Assembly (NCBI RefSeq): GCF_011420305.2
Contig: NZ_CP061769.1
Location: forward strand, 2,901,001 to 2,965,000
Length of the DNA: 64,000 nucleotides
Source of the DNA: Nocardioides ochotonae
GTDB lineage: Bacteria > Actinomycetota > Actinomycetes > Propionibacteriales > Nocardioidaceae
Direction of reading: 5' to 3'
The notes under the pieces are model-generated. The model made no database searches, was not told the origin of the DNA, and was given only the letters and a program-made list of their open reading frames with translations. The position numbers and the translations under genes are program-made. This document shows positions 1 to 7,708 of this stretch, piece by piece. Within the stretch, counting starts at the first letter, position 1, and every line of letters begins with the position of its first letter.

Positions 1-575
1 CGACCTGCGGCATGTACGACGCCGCGGGCGACTGGTTCACCAGCGTCGGCATCCCGGCCAAGAGCGGCGTCGCCGGCGGGCTGATCGGCGCCCTCCCCGG
101 CCAGGCCGGCCTGGCGACGTTCTCGCCGCGCCTGGACCGCCACGGCAACTCGGTGCGCGGCGTACAGGTCTTCGAACGGCTCTCCCGTGACATGGGCATG
201 CACCTCATGGAGGTGCCGCCGCCGGCCCGCTCCCTGATGCGCAGCCGCACCCGGATGCCCGGCGACGCCGGTGAGGGCTGGGTCTTCGAGCTCGAGGGCT
301 CGGTGAACTTCGTGGGCATGGAGCGGGTGCTACGCGACCTGTCCGACGAGCCGCCGTCGAACCGGGGCGTGCTACTCGACCTGACCCGGGTCACCGAGGT
401 CCGCGACGTGGGCCGGCGCATGCTCCTGGAGGCGGTACGCCGCCTGGTGCACGACGGTCACGAGGTCACGCTCGTGGACCCGGACGCGATGCTCGAGGCG
501 TTCCCCGACGACCACGCCGACGGCGACCTGGACGCCGGCGACGGGGTCCACGTGCCGGTGCGACGCAGCCGCTGA
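1..575 (+). CDS. glsA: Glutaminase with C-terminal STAS domain (5' end outside window)
   Basis: Only the 3' part is present; codons run from base 3 and the frame is open at the left edge. The first ~60 residues (TCGMYDAAGDWF, then a KSGVAGG segment) are the end of the serine-dependent glutaminase fold, which hydrolyses glutamine to glutamate and ammonia. KSGVAGG is a conserved active-site stretch of that family. From about residue 85 to 165 follows a STAS-like domain (VFELEGSVNFVG, then LLDLTRVTEVRDVG), as in actinobacterial long-form glutaminases. The tail is acidic and probably disordered. Family assignment is confident; the role of the STAS part (possibly nucleotide sensing or protein contact) is unknown. 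Confidence 0.88.
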   Translation, partial: TCGMYDAAGDWFTSVGIPAKSGVAGGLIGALPGQAGLATFSPRLDRHGNSVRGVQVFERLSRDMGMHLMEVPPPARSLMRSRTRMPGDAGEGWVFELEGSVNFVGMERVLRDLSDEPPSNRGVLLDLTRVTEVRDVGRRMLLEAVRRLVHDGHEVTLVDPDAMLEAFPDDHADGDLDAGDGVHVPVRRSR

Positions 576-599
576 GGGCCCTGTGCCACGATCGGACCC

Positions 600-1130
600 G
601 TGACCCACGACACCCGCCTGGAGACCTCGCGCACCATCGCCGCGCCCGCCGCCGACATCTTCGCCCTGCTCTGCGACCCCCACGGCCACGTGGCCGTGGA
701 TGCCACCGGGATGCTCCAGGACGCGAGCGGGGACCCGGTCCGCGCCGCCGGGGACAGCTTCGTGGTGCACATGGACCGCGAGTCGCTCAACGACATCCCG
801 GAGATGGGCCGCTACGACGTCACCGTGACGATCCGTGACCTCGAGCCGGACCGGCTGATCTCGTGGACGATCCTGGGCCGGGTGCGCCCGCAGATCGGGC
901 ACGTCTACGGCTACCGCCTCTCCCCCGACCCCGAGCACCCCGAGGACCCGGCGCGCACCCTGGTGACGTCGTTCTACGACTGGTCCGACATCCACCCGGA
1001 CTGGGCGGCCCTGGACATGTTCCCGGTCGTCTCCGAGGCCGCGCTGCGCGCGACCCTGGGGATCCTGGACCGCACGGTGCGCCGCGGCTACCCCCGACCG
1101 GAGCAGCCGCGGCCCACCAGCGCCGATTGA
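600..1130 (+). CDS. SRPBCC family protein
   Basis: 176 residues beginning with GTG. The N-terminus ([20 protein letters not shown]) is the usual opening strand and helix of the START/polyketide-cyclase-like SRPBCC fold, and ISWTILG fits the family's central sheet. Such proteins bind hydrophobic ligands in a helix-grip cavity; no ligand or reaction can be assigned here. It lies 24 bases after the glutaminase gene on the same strand and may be cotranscribed, but a functional link is not evident. It converges on the hydroxyacyl-CoA dehydrogenase gene with only 10 bases between them. Confidence 0.75.
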   Translation: MTHDTRLETSRTIAAPAADIFALLCDPHGHVAVDATGMLQDASGDPVRAAGDSFVVHMDRESLNDIPEMGRYDVTVTIRDLEPDRLISWTILGRVRPQIGHVYGYRLSPDPEHPEDPARTLVTSFYDWSDIHPDWAALDMFPVVSEAALRATLGILDRTVRRGYPRPEQPRPTSAD

Positions 1131-1140
1131 CGACCAGCGA

Positions 1141-2961
1141 CTAGCGACGCGAGTGGTCGCGGAACCCGCGCCCGGTCTTGCGACCGAGGTAGCCCGCGGT
1201 CACCAGGTGCTCCAGCAGCGGGGCCGGCGCGAAGCCGGGCTCGCGGAACTCCAGGTAGAGCTCCCGCTGGATCGCCAGCGAGACGTCGTTGCCGACCACG
1301 TCGAGCAGCTCGAAGGGTCCCATCGGCAGCGCGCAGCCCAGCTTCATCGCGGAGTCGATGTCGTCGGCGCTGGCGTAGTGCGCCTCGAGCATCCGCACCG
1401 CGTCGTTGAGGTAGGGGAACAGCAGCGCGTTGACGATGAAGCCCGCCCGGTCGGTGCAGCTGACCGCGACCTTGCCGACCTTCTCGCACAGCGCCCGGGT
1501 GGTCTCGGTGACCGCCTCGTCGGTGGCGACGGTGGAGACCACCTCGACCAGCTTCATGATCGGCGCCGGGTTGAAGAAGTGCATGCCGACCACGTCGCGG
1601 GGCCGGGTGGTCGCCTGCGCGCAGGTGATGATCGGCAGCGAGGAGGTCGTCGTGGCCAGGATCGCGCCGGGCTTGCAGATCTCGTCGAGGTTCGCGAACA
1701 GCGTCGTCTTGACCTCGAGGTCCTCCGCGATCGCCTCCACCACGATGTCCACCGACGCGAGCTCGTCGAGCGAGGTGGCGCCGGTCAGCCGGGCGAGCAC
1801 CTCGCCCTTGGCCGCCTCGGGCAGCTTGCCGCGCTGCACCGCCTTGTCCAGCGACTTCTCGATCGCGGCGCGCACCCCGGCGACCTTCGCCTCCGAGCGC
1901 CCGACGTACACCACCTCGAAGCCCGCCTTGGCGAACACCTCGACGATGCCGGTCGCCATCGTGCCGGTGCCGACGACGCCGACCCGGGCGATGTCGTGGC
2001 GCAGCTGCGGGCGCGCGTCGGCGGACGGCGTCTTGTCGTCGGGGACCACGACCGGACTGTCGGGACCCTCGTAGGTGTAGAAGCCGCGACCGGTCTTGCG
2101 GCCCAGCAGGCCCGCGGTGACCATCTGCTTGAGGATCGGCGCCGGGGCGTGCAGGCGGTCGCGGCCCTGCTTGTACATCGTGTCCAGGATCTCGTACGCC
2201 GTGTCGAGGCCGATCAGGTCCAGCAGCGCCAGCGGGCCCATCGGGTAGCCGCAGCCGTAGCGCATCGCGGCGTCGATGTCCTCGCGGGAGGCGTACTTGT
2301 TCTCGTACATCGACACCGCGTGGTTGAGGTAGCCGAACAGCAGCGTGTTGGCGATGAACCCAGCCTTGTCGCCGCAGACCACCGGGGTCTTCCCCAGCGT
2401 CCGCACCAGCGCGGTGACGTCGTCGAGGACCGACTGCTCGGTGACCACCGTGCGCACGACCTCCACGAGGTCCTGCACGGGCGCGGGGTTGAAGAAGTGG
2501 GTGCCGACCACCCGTCCCGGCCGCGCGGTCGCGGCGGACAGGTCGGTCACCGACAGCGAGGAGGTGTTGGTCGCCAGGATCGCGTCGGGGCCCACGATCG
2601 TGTCGAGCTCGCGGAAGACCTGCTTCTTGGCCTCCATCGACTCCGGGATCGCCTCGAGCACCAGGTCGGCGTCGGCGAGGTCCCGCAGCGAGGTGGTCAG
2701 GGTGATCCGGCCCAGGATCTCCGCCTGCTCGGCCTCACTGAGCTTGCCGCCGCGCACGGCGCGGGCGGTGGAGTGCTCCAGGTGGGCGCGGCCCCGGGCC
2801 AGCGTCTCCTCGTCGAGCTCGACACCGACGACGCGATGGCCGGTGCGGGCGAAGACCTCGGCGACCCCGGCACCCATGGTGCCGAGTCCGACGACGCCGA
2901 TGGTCGTGAAGGGGCGGGAGGCTGCGGGCGTTGCGGGGGCGCTCGTCATGGCGGGGATCAT
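1141..2961 (-). CDS. Double-module 3-hydroxyacyl-CoA dehydrogenase
   Basis: 606 residues made of two complete head-to-tail copies of a 3-hydroxybutyryl-CoA dehydrogenase. Each has an NAD-binding Rossmann start ([11 protein letters not shown] near residue 23, [11 protein letters not shown] near 328), the catalytic-His motif HFFNPAP, and a C-terminal dimerisation domain ending in [10 protein letters not shown] or [10 protein letters not shown]. The reaction is NAD-dependent oxidation of 3-hydroxyacyl-CoA (fatty-acid oxidation) or the reverse. Single-domain homologues are ~285-300 residues and normally dimerise, so this is probably an intramolecular pair. Both halves keep the key motifs. The start is uncertain: the ATG at 2961 has no Shine-Dalgarno but a TAATAC box 5 bases before it suggests a leaderless transcript; an alternative ATG is at 2949. 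Confidence 0.9.
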   Translation of the reverse strand: MIPAMTSAPATPAASRPFTTIGVVGLGTMGAGVAEVFARTGHRVVGVELDEETLARGRAHLEHSTARAVRGGKLSEAEQAEILGRITLTTSLRDLADADLVLEAIPESMEAKKQVFRELDTIVGPDAILATNTSSLSVTDLSAATARPGRVVGTHFFNPAPVQDLVEVVRTVVTEQSVLDDVTALVRTLGKTPVVCGDKAGFIANTLLFGYLNHAVSMYENKYASREDIDAAMRYGCGYPMGPLALLDLIGLDTAYEILDTMYKQGRDRLHAPAPILKQMVTAGLLGRKTGRGFYTYEGPDSPVVVPDDKTPSADARPQLRHDIARVGVVGTGTMATGIVEVFAKAGFEVVYVGRSEAKVAGVRAAIEKSLDKAVQRGKLPEAAKGEVLARLTGATSLDELASVDIVVEAIAEDLEVKTTLFANLDEICKPGAILATTTSSLPIITCAQATTRPRDVVGMHFFNPAPIMKLVEVVSTVATDEAVTETTRALCEKVGKVAVSCTDRAGFIVNALLFPYLNDAVRMLEAHYASADDIDSAMKLGCALPMGPFELLDVVGNDVSLAIQRELYLEFREPGFAPAPLLEHLVTAGYLGRKTGRGFRDHSRR

Positions 2962-2969
2962 GGCACGTA

Positions 2970-2983
2970 TTACTCAGGAGTAA
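2970..2983. promoter_or_regulatory. Inverted repeat upstream of 3-hydroxyacyl-CoA dehydrogenase
   Basis: TTACTC-AG-GAGTAA, two perfect 6-base arms 8 bases before the dehydrogenase start codon. The arm nearest the gene overlaps the possible -10 box (TAATAC on the minus strand). Position and symmetry suggest a repressor site, for example of a TetR-family fatty-acid regulator; the protein is unknown. Confidence 0.45.
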
Positions 2984-2985
2984 CA

Positions 2986-2999
2986 GTGACCCGGGTCAC
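2986..2999. promoter_or_regulatory. GTGA-N6-TCAC palindrome (CRP/GlxR-like)
   Basis: GTGACCCGGGTCAC is a perfect 14-base palindrome with the GTGA-N6-TCAC core used by actinobacterial CRP/GlxR regulators. It lies between the divided ends of two minus-strand genes, 3 bases from a second palindrome and 24 bases upstream of the dehydrogenase start. Binding is inferred from the core only. Confidence 0.4.
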
Positions 3000-3009
3000 C
3001 GACCTCGGC

Positions 3010-3573
3010 TCACCAGAGCGCGATGTCGAGCAGCACCCGCTCCCCCGGCCGCTCCAGGCCGCGCGCCCGCTCGTCGGCGAGCAGCCGCTGCTGCCACGCG
3101 CTCGGACGGGCGACCTCGGAGAAGCCCAGCCGCCGGTAGAACGGGGCATTGAAGGCGACGTCGCGGTACGTCGTCAGCGAGAGCCGGTCGTGCCCGGCCC
3201 ACCGGGCCTCCTCGCGGGCCGCCTGCACCAGCGCGGCCCCGATCCCCTGGCGGGCGTGCTCCGGATGGACGGCGAGCTGCTCGAGGTGGGCGTCCCCGTC
3301 GACCACGACGACGTGGGCGAAGCCGACCGGCGGATCCCCGGCCACCAGCACGAAGCCCGGCAGCAGGTCGCGGTCGCGTCCGTCGACGGGCGCACCCCAG
3401 CCGGCCTCGCCGGCCGTGACGCCGAGCGCCTCGAGGAGCACCGCGTCGGCAGCGGCCTCCACCGCCGCCAGCCGGCGCAGGTCGCGCGGCGCAGCCGGTC
3501 GTACGTCGCGGCGTACCGCGGAGGGCTTCGGGGGCGTGCCCGCGGCGCCCGCCGGGCTGAGGTGGTCGGCCAT
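3010..3573 (-). CDS. GNAT family N-acetyltransferase
   Basis: 187 residues with a GNAT domain from about residue 25 to 165. The acetyl-CoA pyrophosphate-binding loop appears as [10 protein letters not shown] after the strand LEQLAV, and the C-terminal [12 protein letters not shown] is the usual motif D/B segment. It would transfer an acetyl group from acetyl-CoA to an amine; the substrate cannot be told. The gene is divergent from nucS with about 39 bases between them, so the two may share a promoter region. Confidence 0.85.
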   Translation of the reverse strand: MADHLSPAGAAGTPPKPSAVRRDVRPAAPRDLRRLAAVEAAADAVLLEALGVTAGEAGWGAPVDGRDRDLLPGFVLVAGDPPVGFAHVVVVDGDAHLEQLAVHPEHARQGIGAALVQAAREEARWAGHDRLSLTTYRDVAFNAPFYRRLGFSEVARPSAWQQRLLADERARGLERPGERVLLDIALW

Positions 3574-3612
3574 GCGCAGACCCTACGCGGGCGACCGGTA
3601 GCCTCTGCGCAC

Positions 3613-4299
3613 GTGAGACTCGTCGTTGCGAAGTGCCAGATCGACTACGCCGGTCGGCTCACCGCCCACCTGCCGATGGCCACCCGGGTGCTGATGATCA
3701 AGGCCGACGGCTCGGTGCTCGTGCACTCCGACGGCGGCTCCTACAAGCCGCTGAACTGGATGTCGCCGCCGTGCACCCTGCGCGAGGGCACCACCGAGGA
3801 CGGCGTGCCGGAGTGGACGGTCACCAGCACCAAGACCGACGACACCCTGCGGATCCTGCTGGACGAGGTCATCAGCGACTCCAGCCACGACCTCGGCGTG
3901 GACCCCGGCCTGCAGAAGGACGGCGTCGAGAAGCACCTGCAGGAGCTGCTCGCCGAGCACCCCGCCACCCTCGCGCCCGGCCTGACGCTGGTGCGCCGGG
4001 AGTTCCCCACCGCGATCGGCCCGGTCGACCTGATGTGCCGTGACGCCGACGGCCGCAGCGTGGCCGTGGAGATCAAGCGCCGCGGCGACATCGACGGCGT
4101 CGAGCAGCTCACCCGCTACCTCGAGCTGCTCAACCGCGACCCGCTGCTGACCACCAACGGCGCGGTGAGCGGCGTCTTCGCCGCCCAGCAGATCAAGCCC
4201 CAGGCCCGGGTGCTCGCCGAGGACCGCGGCATCCGCTGCGTCACGGTGGACTACGACGCCCTGCGCGGCCTCGACGACCCGAGCCACCGGCTGTTCTAA
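3613..4299 (+). CDS. nucS: Mismatch-specific endonuclease NucS (EndoMS)
   Basis: 228 residues from a GTG start, matching the usual ~225. The start fits the conserved N-terminus [20 protein letters not shown], followed by [10 protein letters not shown]. The C-terminal nuclease domain shows [15 protein letters not shown] and AVEIKRRG, the D-(E)xK type catalytic core. NucS cuts both strands at mismatches and provides the non-canonical mismatch repair of actinobacteria that lack MutS/MutL; it works with the sliding clamp. The frame is open far upstream, but that part is antisense to neighbouring genes and not coding. Confidence 0.95.
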   Translation: MRLVVAKCQIDYAGRLTAHLPMATRVLMIKADGSVLVHSDGGSYKPLNWMSPPCTLREGTTEDGVPEWTVTSTKTDDTLRILLDEVISDSSHDLGVDPGLQKDGVEKHLQELLAEHPATLAPGLTLVRREFPTAIGPVDLMCRDADGRSVAVEIKRRGDIDGVEQLTRYLELLNRDPLLTTNGAVSGVFAAQQIKPQARVLAEDRGIRCVTVDYDALRGLDDPSHRLF

Positions 4300-4316
4300 A
4301 GCCCCGGAGCCTGACC

Positions 4317-4631
4317 ATGCGCATCTTCCACGTCGCCACCCGCGCCGACTGGGAGGCGGCGCAGGCGTCCGGCGCCTACACCACCTCCACCCGCGGGACG
4401 AGCCTCGCCGAGGAGGGGTTCATCCACGCCGCCCGCGCCGAGCAGTGGGAGGCGGTGCACGCGGCGTACTACGCCGACGCCACCGAGCCGCTCGTGCTGC
4501 TCGAGATCGACACCGACCTGCTCGACGTACCGGTCGTCGAGGAGCCGCCGACGCCCGGGGCGACGGAGACCTTCCCGCACGTGTACGGCGCGCTCCCGCC
4601 CGCCGCCGTCGTCGCGGTCCGCGCGATCTGA
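4317..4631 (+). CDS. DUF952 family protein
   Basis: 104 residues. IFHVATRADWEAA at the start, EEGFIHAAR near residue 36, and the closing FPHVYGALPPAAV are the hallmarks of DUF952, a small protein family with a fold related to ADP-ribosyl-binding proteins and no firm function. It starts 17 bases after nucS and may be cotranscribed. It converges on the histidine kinase gene. Confidence 0.88.
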   Translation: MRIFHVATRADWEAAQASGAYTTSTRGTSLAEEGFIHAARAEQWEAVHAAYYADATEPLVLLEIDTDLLDVPVVEEPPTPGATETFPHVYGALPPAAVVAVRAI

Positions 4632-4671
4632 GCGGGTCCGGGCCGTCGCCTCCCGTCCGGCCGGCCGGCGC

Positions 4672-5781
4672 TCAGGCCGGACCGGCCGGGCTGGCGTCGG
4701 GACCGGCGTAGCGCAGCCGGACCCGGACGGTGGTCCCGCGGCCCCGCTCGCTCTCCACGGTGACGGTCCCGTCGTGGGCGGCCACCAGCTTCTGCACGAT
4801 CGAGAGCCCGAGGCCGGCGCCCGGCGCCTGGGTGGCGACCGCGCCCGGGGTGCGGTAGAGCCGCTCGAACAGCCGCGGCACCTCCTCCGGCTCCACGCCG
4901 ACGCCGGTGTCGCTCACCTCGAGCACCGGGTCGCCGCCGCGCTCGCACACCCGTACCGTGACCCGGCCGCCGGCCGGGGTGAACTTCACGGCGTTCGTCA
5001 GCAGGTTCTCCAGCACCTGCACCAGCCGGTCGTGGTCGCCGGAGACCGCCGAGAGCTGCGCGGCCTCGAGCAGCAGCTCGACGCCGGCCGCGCGGGCCGC
5101 GGGGGCCTGGTCGCTCGCCACGTGCCCGGCGACCGCCGCCAGGTCCGTCGGGGCGCACTGCACGCGCAGCCGCTCCCCGTCGAGGAACGCCACCGTGAGC
5201 AGGTCGTCGACCAGCCGCAGCTCTCGTGCCGCGTTGCGCCGGATGATCTCGACCAGCCGGCGGGCCCGCGCACCCACCTCCTCCTCGGGGAGGTCGGCCA
5301 GCAGCTCGGAGCAGCCGATGACCGAGGTCAGCGGCGTGCGCAGCTCGTGGGAGACGGTCGCGATCAGCTCATCGCGCATCCGGTCGGCCTCGGCCTCCAT
5401 GCGGCGCCGCTCGGTGATGTCGCGCAGTGCCGCCGACACCAGCAGGCCGCTCGCGGTCTCCAGCGGCGACAGCGAGATCTCGACCGGCACCTCACGGCCG
5501 TCGCGGTGCACGGCGCACAGCTGGAGCGAGGAGCTCATCGGGCGCGTGCTCGGATGGCGCAGGAAGTCCTCGCGCCGCTGCGGGTGCCTCGCCCGGAAGC
5601 GCATCGGCACGAGCACCTCGACCGGCTGCCCGACCAGCTCCTCACGACGATGGCCGAGCACCCGCTCGACCTGCCGGTTCACAAGCACGATCGTGCCGTC
5701 CGCGTCGACGATCACCGTCGGGTCGGGGGCCGCGTCGAGCAGCTCCCGGAACAGGCCACTGTCGAGCTCGGGCCGATGCAC
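4672..5781 (-). CDS. PAS-domain sensor histidine kinase
   Basis: 369 residues from a GTG at 5781 (the open frame upstream is antisense to the next gene). A PAS domain spans residues ~8-125 (LLDAAPDPTVIVDADGTIVL). It is followed by a HisKA dimerisation helix with the phospho-acceptor in ATVSHELRTPLT (~residue 150) and an HATPase domain with N-box NLLTNAVKF, G1 DTGVG and G2 GAGLGLSI. No membrane segment is visible, so it should be cytoplasmic. There is no adjacent response regulator; the orphan receiver at 24.5 kb is one possible partner, but that is speculation. Confidence 0.9.
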   Translation of the reverse strand: MHRPELDSGLFRELLDAAPDPTVIVDADGTIVLVNRQVERVLGHRREELVGQPVEVLVPMRFRARHPQRREDFLRHPSTRPMSSSLQLCAVHRDGREVPVEISLSPLETASGLLVSAALRDITERRRMEAEADRMRDELIATVSHELRTPLTSVIGCSELLADLPEEEVGARARRLVEIIRRNAARELRLVDDLLTVAFLDGERLRVQCAPTDLAAVAGHVASDQAPAARAAGVELLLEAAQLSAVSGDHDRLVQVLENLLTNAVKFTPAGGRVTVRVCERGGDPVLEVSDTGVGVEPEEVPRLFERLYRTPGAVATQAPGAGLGLSIVQKLVAAHDGTVTVESERGRGTTVRVRLRYAGPDASPAGPA

Positions 5782-5831
5782 GCGGGAATCGTACGGGCCC
5801 GGCGGTCGGGCCGGTCCTGGCGGGGCGGCGC

Positions 5832-6740
5832 TCACCCGGCGGCGAGCCCGGCGACCTCCTCGGCGCAGCCCCACGCGAGCGTCACTCCTGCCCCGCCGTG
5901 GCCGTAGCAGTGGATCACCCGCCCGACCCGCTCCAGGCGCACGGTGGGGCGTACCGGACGCAGCCCGACGCGGTGGCGCAGCACCCGCGCGCCGGCGATC
6001 TGTGGCACGAGCGCGGTGGCACGGCGCAGGATCGAGTCCGCGACGTCGGGGTCCGGCGTACGGCTCCAGACGCCCTCCTCGTCGGTCCCGCCGACGATGA
6101 TCTCCCGCTCGCGCGGCACGACGTACGTCGGCCCGGCGGCGTCGAGCCACCACTCCTCGAGCCCGACCTGCTCGAGGTGGACGACCTGCCCGCGCACCGG
6201 CTCGACCGACCTGTCGGCGGCGAGCAGCCGGGTGCCGATGCCGGCACAGTCGACCACCAGGTCGGCGCCGTCGGGAAGGGCGGCGAGGTTGAGCCGGGTG
6301 AGGGTGCCGCCGAGCGCCTCGACGCGTGCGGCGAGCCAGCGCAGGTGCACCGGCATGTCGACCACGGGCGCCACGAACGACCAGCCGCCGGCGTACCCGG
6401 GCGGCAGGACGCGCGGGGCCTCCAGCACCGGTACGGCGCCGGCCCACCACGGCGGCCCGGCTGCCTCGGCCAGCACCTCGGTGCCCCGCCGCAGGCGCAC
6501 CCCGGCGTCCGGGTCGGCCGCGGCCAGCGCCGCGAGCACCTCGCGCGAGCGCGCCGCCCAGGCGGTGACCCGCTCCTGGGGCAGGGCGCGGTAGGGGTAC
6601 CAGAGCGCCGCGGCGATCGCCGAGGTCGTCTCCAGCGGCAGGTCGCGCGCGACCACGTCGACGCGGTGGCCAGCCTCGAGCAGCCGCACCGCCGATGTCA
6701 GGCCGACCACGCCGGCCCCGACCACGATCACCCTGCTCAC
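5832..6740 (-). CDS. FAD-dependent D-amino-acid oxidase-like oxidoreductase
   Basis: 302 residues. The dinucleotide-binding motif VIVVGAGVVGLTSAV lies at residues 4-18. GLRPVRPTVRLE and CYGHGGAGVTLAWG near the C-terminus are typical of D-amino-acid oxidase/DAO family enzymes, which oxidise D-amino acids to imino acids with formation of hydrogen peroxide. It is slightly shorter than eukaryotic DAO (~345), as usual for actinobacterial members. The substrate is not determinable; a D-aspartate oxidase activity is possible. It lies between the histidine kinase and ferritin genes, all on the minus strand. Confidence 0.87.
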   Translation of the reverse strand: MSRVIVVGAGVVGLTSAVRLLEAGHRVDVVARDLPLETTSAIAAALWYPYRALPQERVTAWAARSREVLAALAAADPDAGVRLRRGTEVLAEAAGPPWWAGAVPVLEAPRVLPPGYAGGWSFVAPVVDMPVHLRWLAARVEALGGTLTRLNLAALPDGADLVVDCAGIGTRLLAADRSVEPVRGQVVHLEQVGLEEWWLDAAGPTYVVPREREIIVGGTDEEGVWSRTPDPDVADSILRRATALVPQIAGARVLRHRVGLRPVRPTVRLERVGRVIHCYGHGGAGVTLAWGCAEEVAGLAAG

Positions 6741-6799
6741 GAGCTACCTCCGCGGATCGACGCCCTGTCTCACGCCGCAGTCTGGCGCATCGGGGAGGA

Positions 6800-7324
6800 T
6801 CAGGCGCCGGCGATGCGCGGCGCGGTCGGGTCGCTGTCGCCGCCGCCCTGCTCGCGCGCGACGTAGTCCTCGAGGTCCTCGACGTCGTCGCGGTTGCGGA
6901 TCGCCACGGCCAGCAGGTCCGACATCGTCGCGACCTCCTCGACCTGCTCCTTGATGAACCACTGCATGAACTGCTCGGAGGCGAAGTCGCTCTCCTCGCG
7001 CGCCACGCGCAGCAGGTCGTTGATCTGCTCGGTGACCCGCTTCTCCTGCTCCAGGGCCAGGCGGATCGGTGCGACGACGTCCTCGAAGTGCGCGACCGGC
7101 GCCTCCGCGCCCGGGATCACGACGTCGGCGTCGGTGTCGAGGAGGTACTGCACCATCATCATCGCGTGGTCGCGCTCCTCGAGCGCCTGGGCGTAGAAGA
7201 ACGCCGCCATGCGCGGCATCGTCAGCGCGTCGTAGTGCACCGCGCAGGCGAGGTACTGGTTGTGGGCGGCGAACTCGTTGCCGATCTGGACGTTGAGCTG
7301 CTCGGCGAAACGGGGGGCGACCAT
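6800..7324 (-). CDS. Bacterial ferritin
   Basis: 174 residues. The four-helix ferritin fold shows ferroxidase residues in NEFAAHNQYLA (E~17), EERDHAMMM (E~50, H~53) and QVEEVATM. It stores iron as a ferric mineral in a 24-subunit shell. No haem-binding Met signature can be judged, so this is the non-haem BfrB/Ftn type. The ATG at 7324 is chosen because AGGAG precedes it by 8 bases. It lies 55 bases after the small Cys-rich gene, downstream of an iron box at 7611-7629, so the two are probably one iron-controlled unit. Confidence 0.93.
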   Translation of the reverse strand: MVAPRFAEQLNVQIGNEFAAHNQYLACAVHYDALTMPRMAAFFYAQALEERDHAMMMVQYLLDTDADVVIPGAEAPVAHFEDVVAPIRLALEQEKRVTEQINDLLRVAREESDFASEQFMQWFIKEQVEEVATMSDLLAVAIRNRDDVEDLEDYVAREQGGGDSDPTAPRIAGA

Positions 7325-7379
7325 CAGTGGGCTCCTGGCTGGAGGTGGACTCGGGAGGAGGCCGCCACGAGCAGAGCGC

Positions 7380-7586
7380 TCAGGCGACCTCGGCAAGCTT
7401 CTTCTTGGTGACCTTCTTGCCGTCGACCCGCACGAGCTTGCGCTTCTTGACCGTATACCCCGGGGGCAGCGTGCCCTCCTTCAGCATCCGCAGCGGGCAG
7501 CGCCCGCACTTGGACTTGGACTCGCAGCACTCCATCTTCGGAAGCTTGCGGACCTTCGAGGGGTCCTTCGCCTTGCCCTTCGCCAT
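7380..7586 (-). CDS. Small Cys-rich basic protein next to ferritin
   Basis: 68 residues from ATG 7586 (MAKGKAKDPS). The centre holds the cluster ECCESKSKCGRCPLR, i.e. CC-x5-C-x2-C, and the C-terminus is rich in Lys (VKKRKLVRVDGKKVTKKK). The spacing of cysteines would suit a metal site (zinc or iron), and the basic tail suits nucleic acid binding. I know similar short proteins in actinobacteria only as uncharacterised. It is the first gene after an iron box and the ferritin follows, so a role in iron handling is a reasonable inference. Confidence 0.75.
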   Translation of the reverse strand: MAKGKAKDPSKVRKLPKMECCESKSKCGRCPLRMLKEGTLPPGYTVKKRKLVRVDGKKVTKKKLAEVA

Positions 7587-7610
7587 GCGCAGCACGGTAA
7601 CAGGCATTCG

Positions 7611-7629
7611 TTAGGCATGCCTTACCTTT
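7611..7629 (-). promoter_or_regulatory. DtxR/IdeR-type iron box upstream of Cys-rich protein-ferritin pair
   Basis: TTAGGCATGCCTTACCTTT matches the DtxR/IdeR consensus TWAGGTTAGSCTAACCTWA at 14 of 19 positions, counting degenerate bases. It lies 24 bases upstream of the 68-residue gene. IdeR activates ferritin genes in mycobacteria from upstream boxes; here the single box is near the presumed core promoter, so repression or activation cannot be told. Confidence 0.6.
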
Positions 7630-7708
7630 GTCCAACTTTCTGTGGCCCGCGCCACCCGGGCACGGGTCCTGGCGCGCCGGGCGGACCAGGACCCCGTGAC
7701 CGGGTCAG

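Noticed and set aside
1153..3612. Long plus-strand frame in front of nucS
   Set aside because: Antisense to the dehydrogenase and GNAT genes; only the part from GTG 3613 resembles a protein (NucS).
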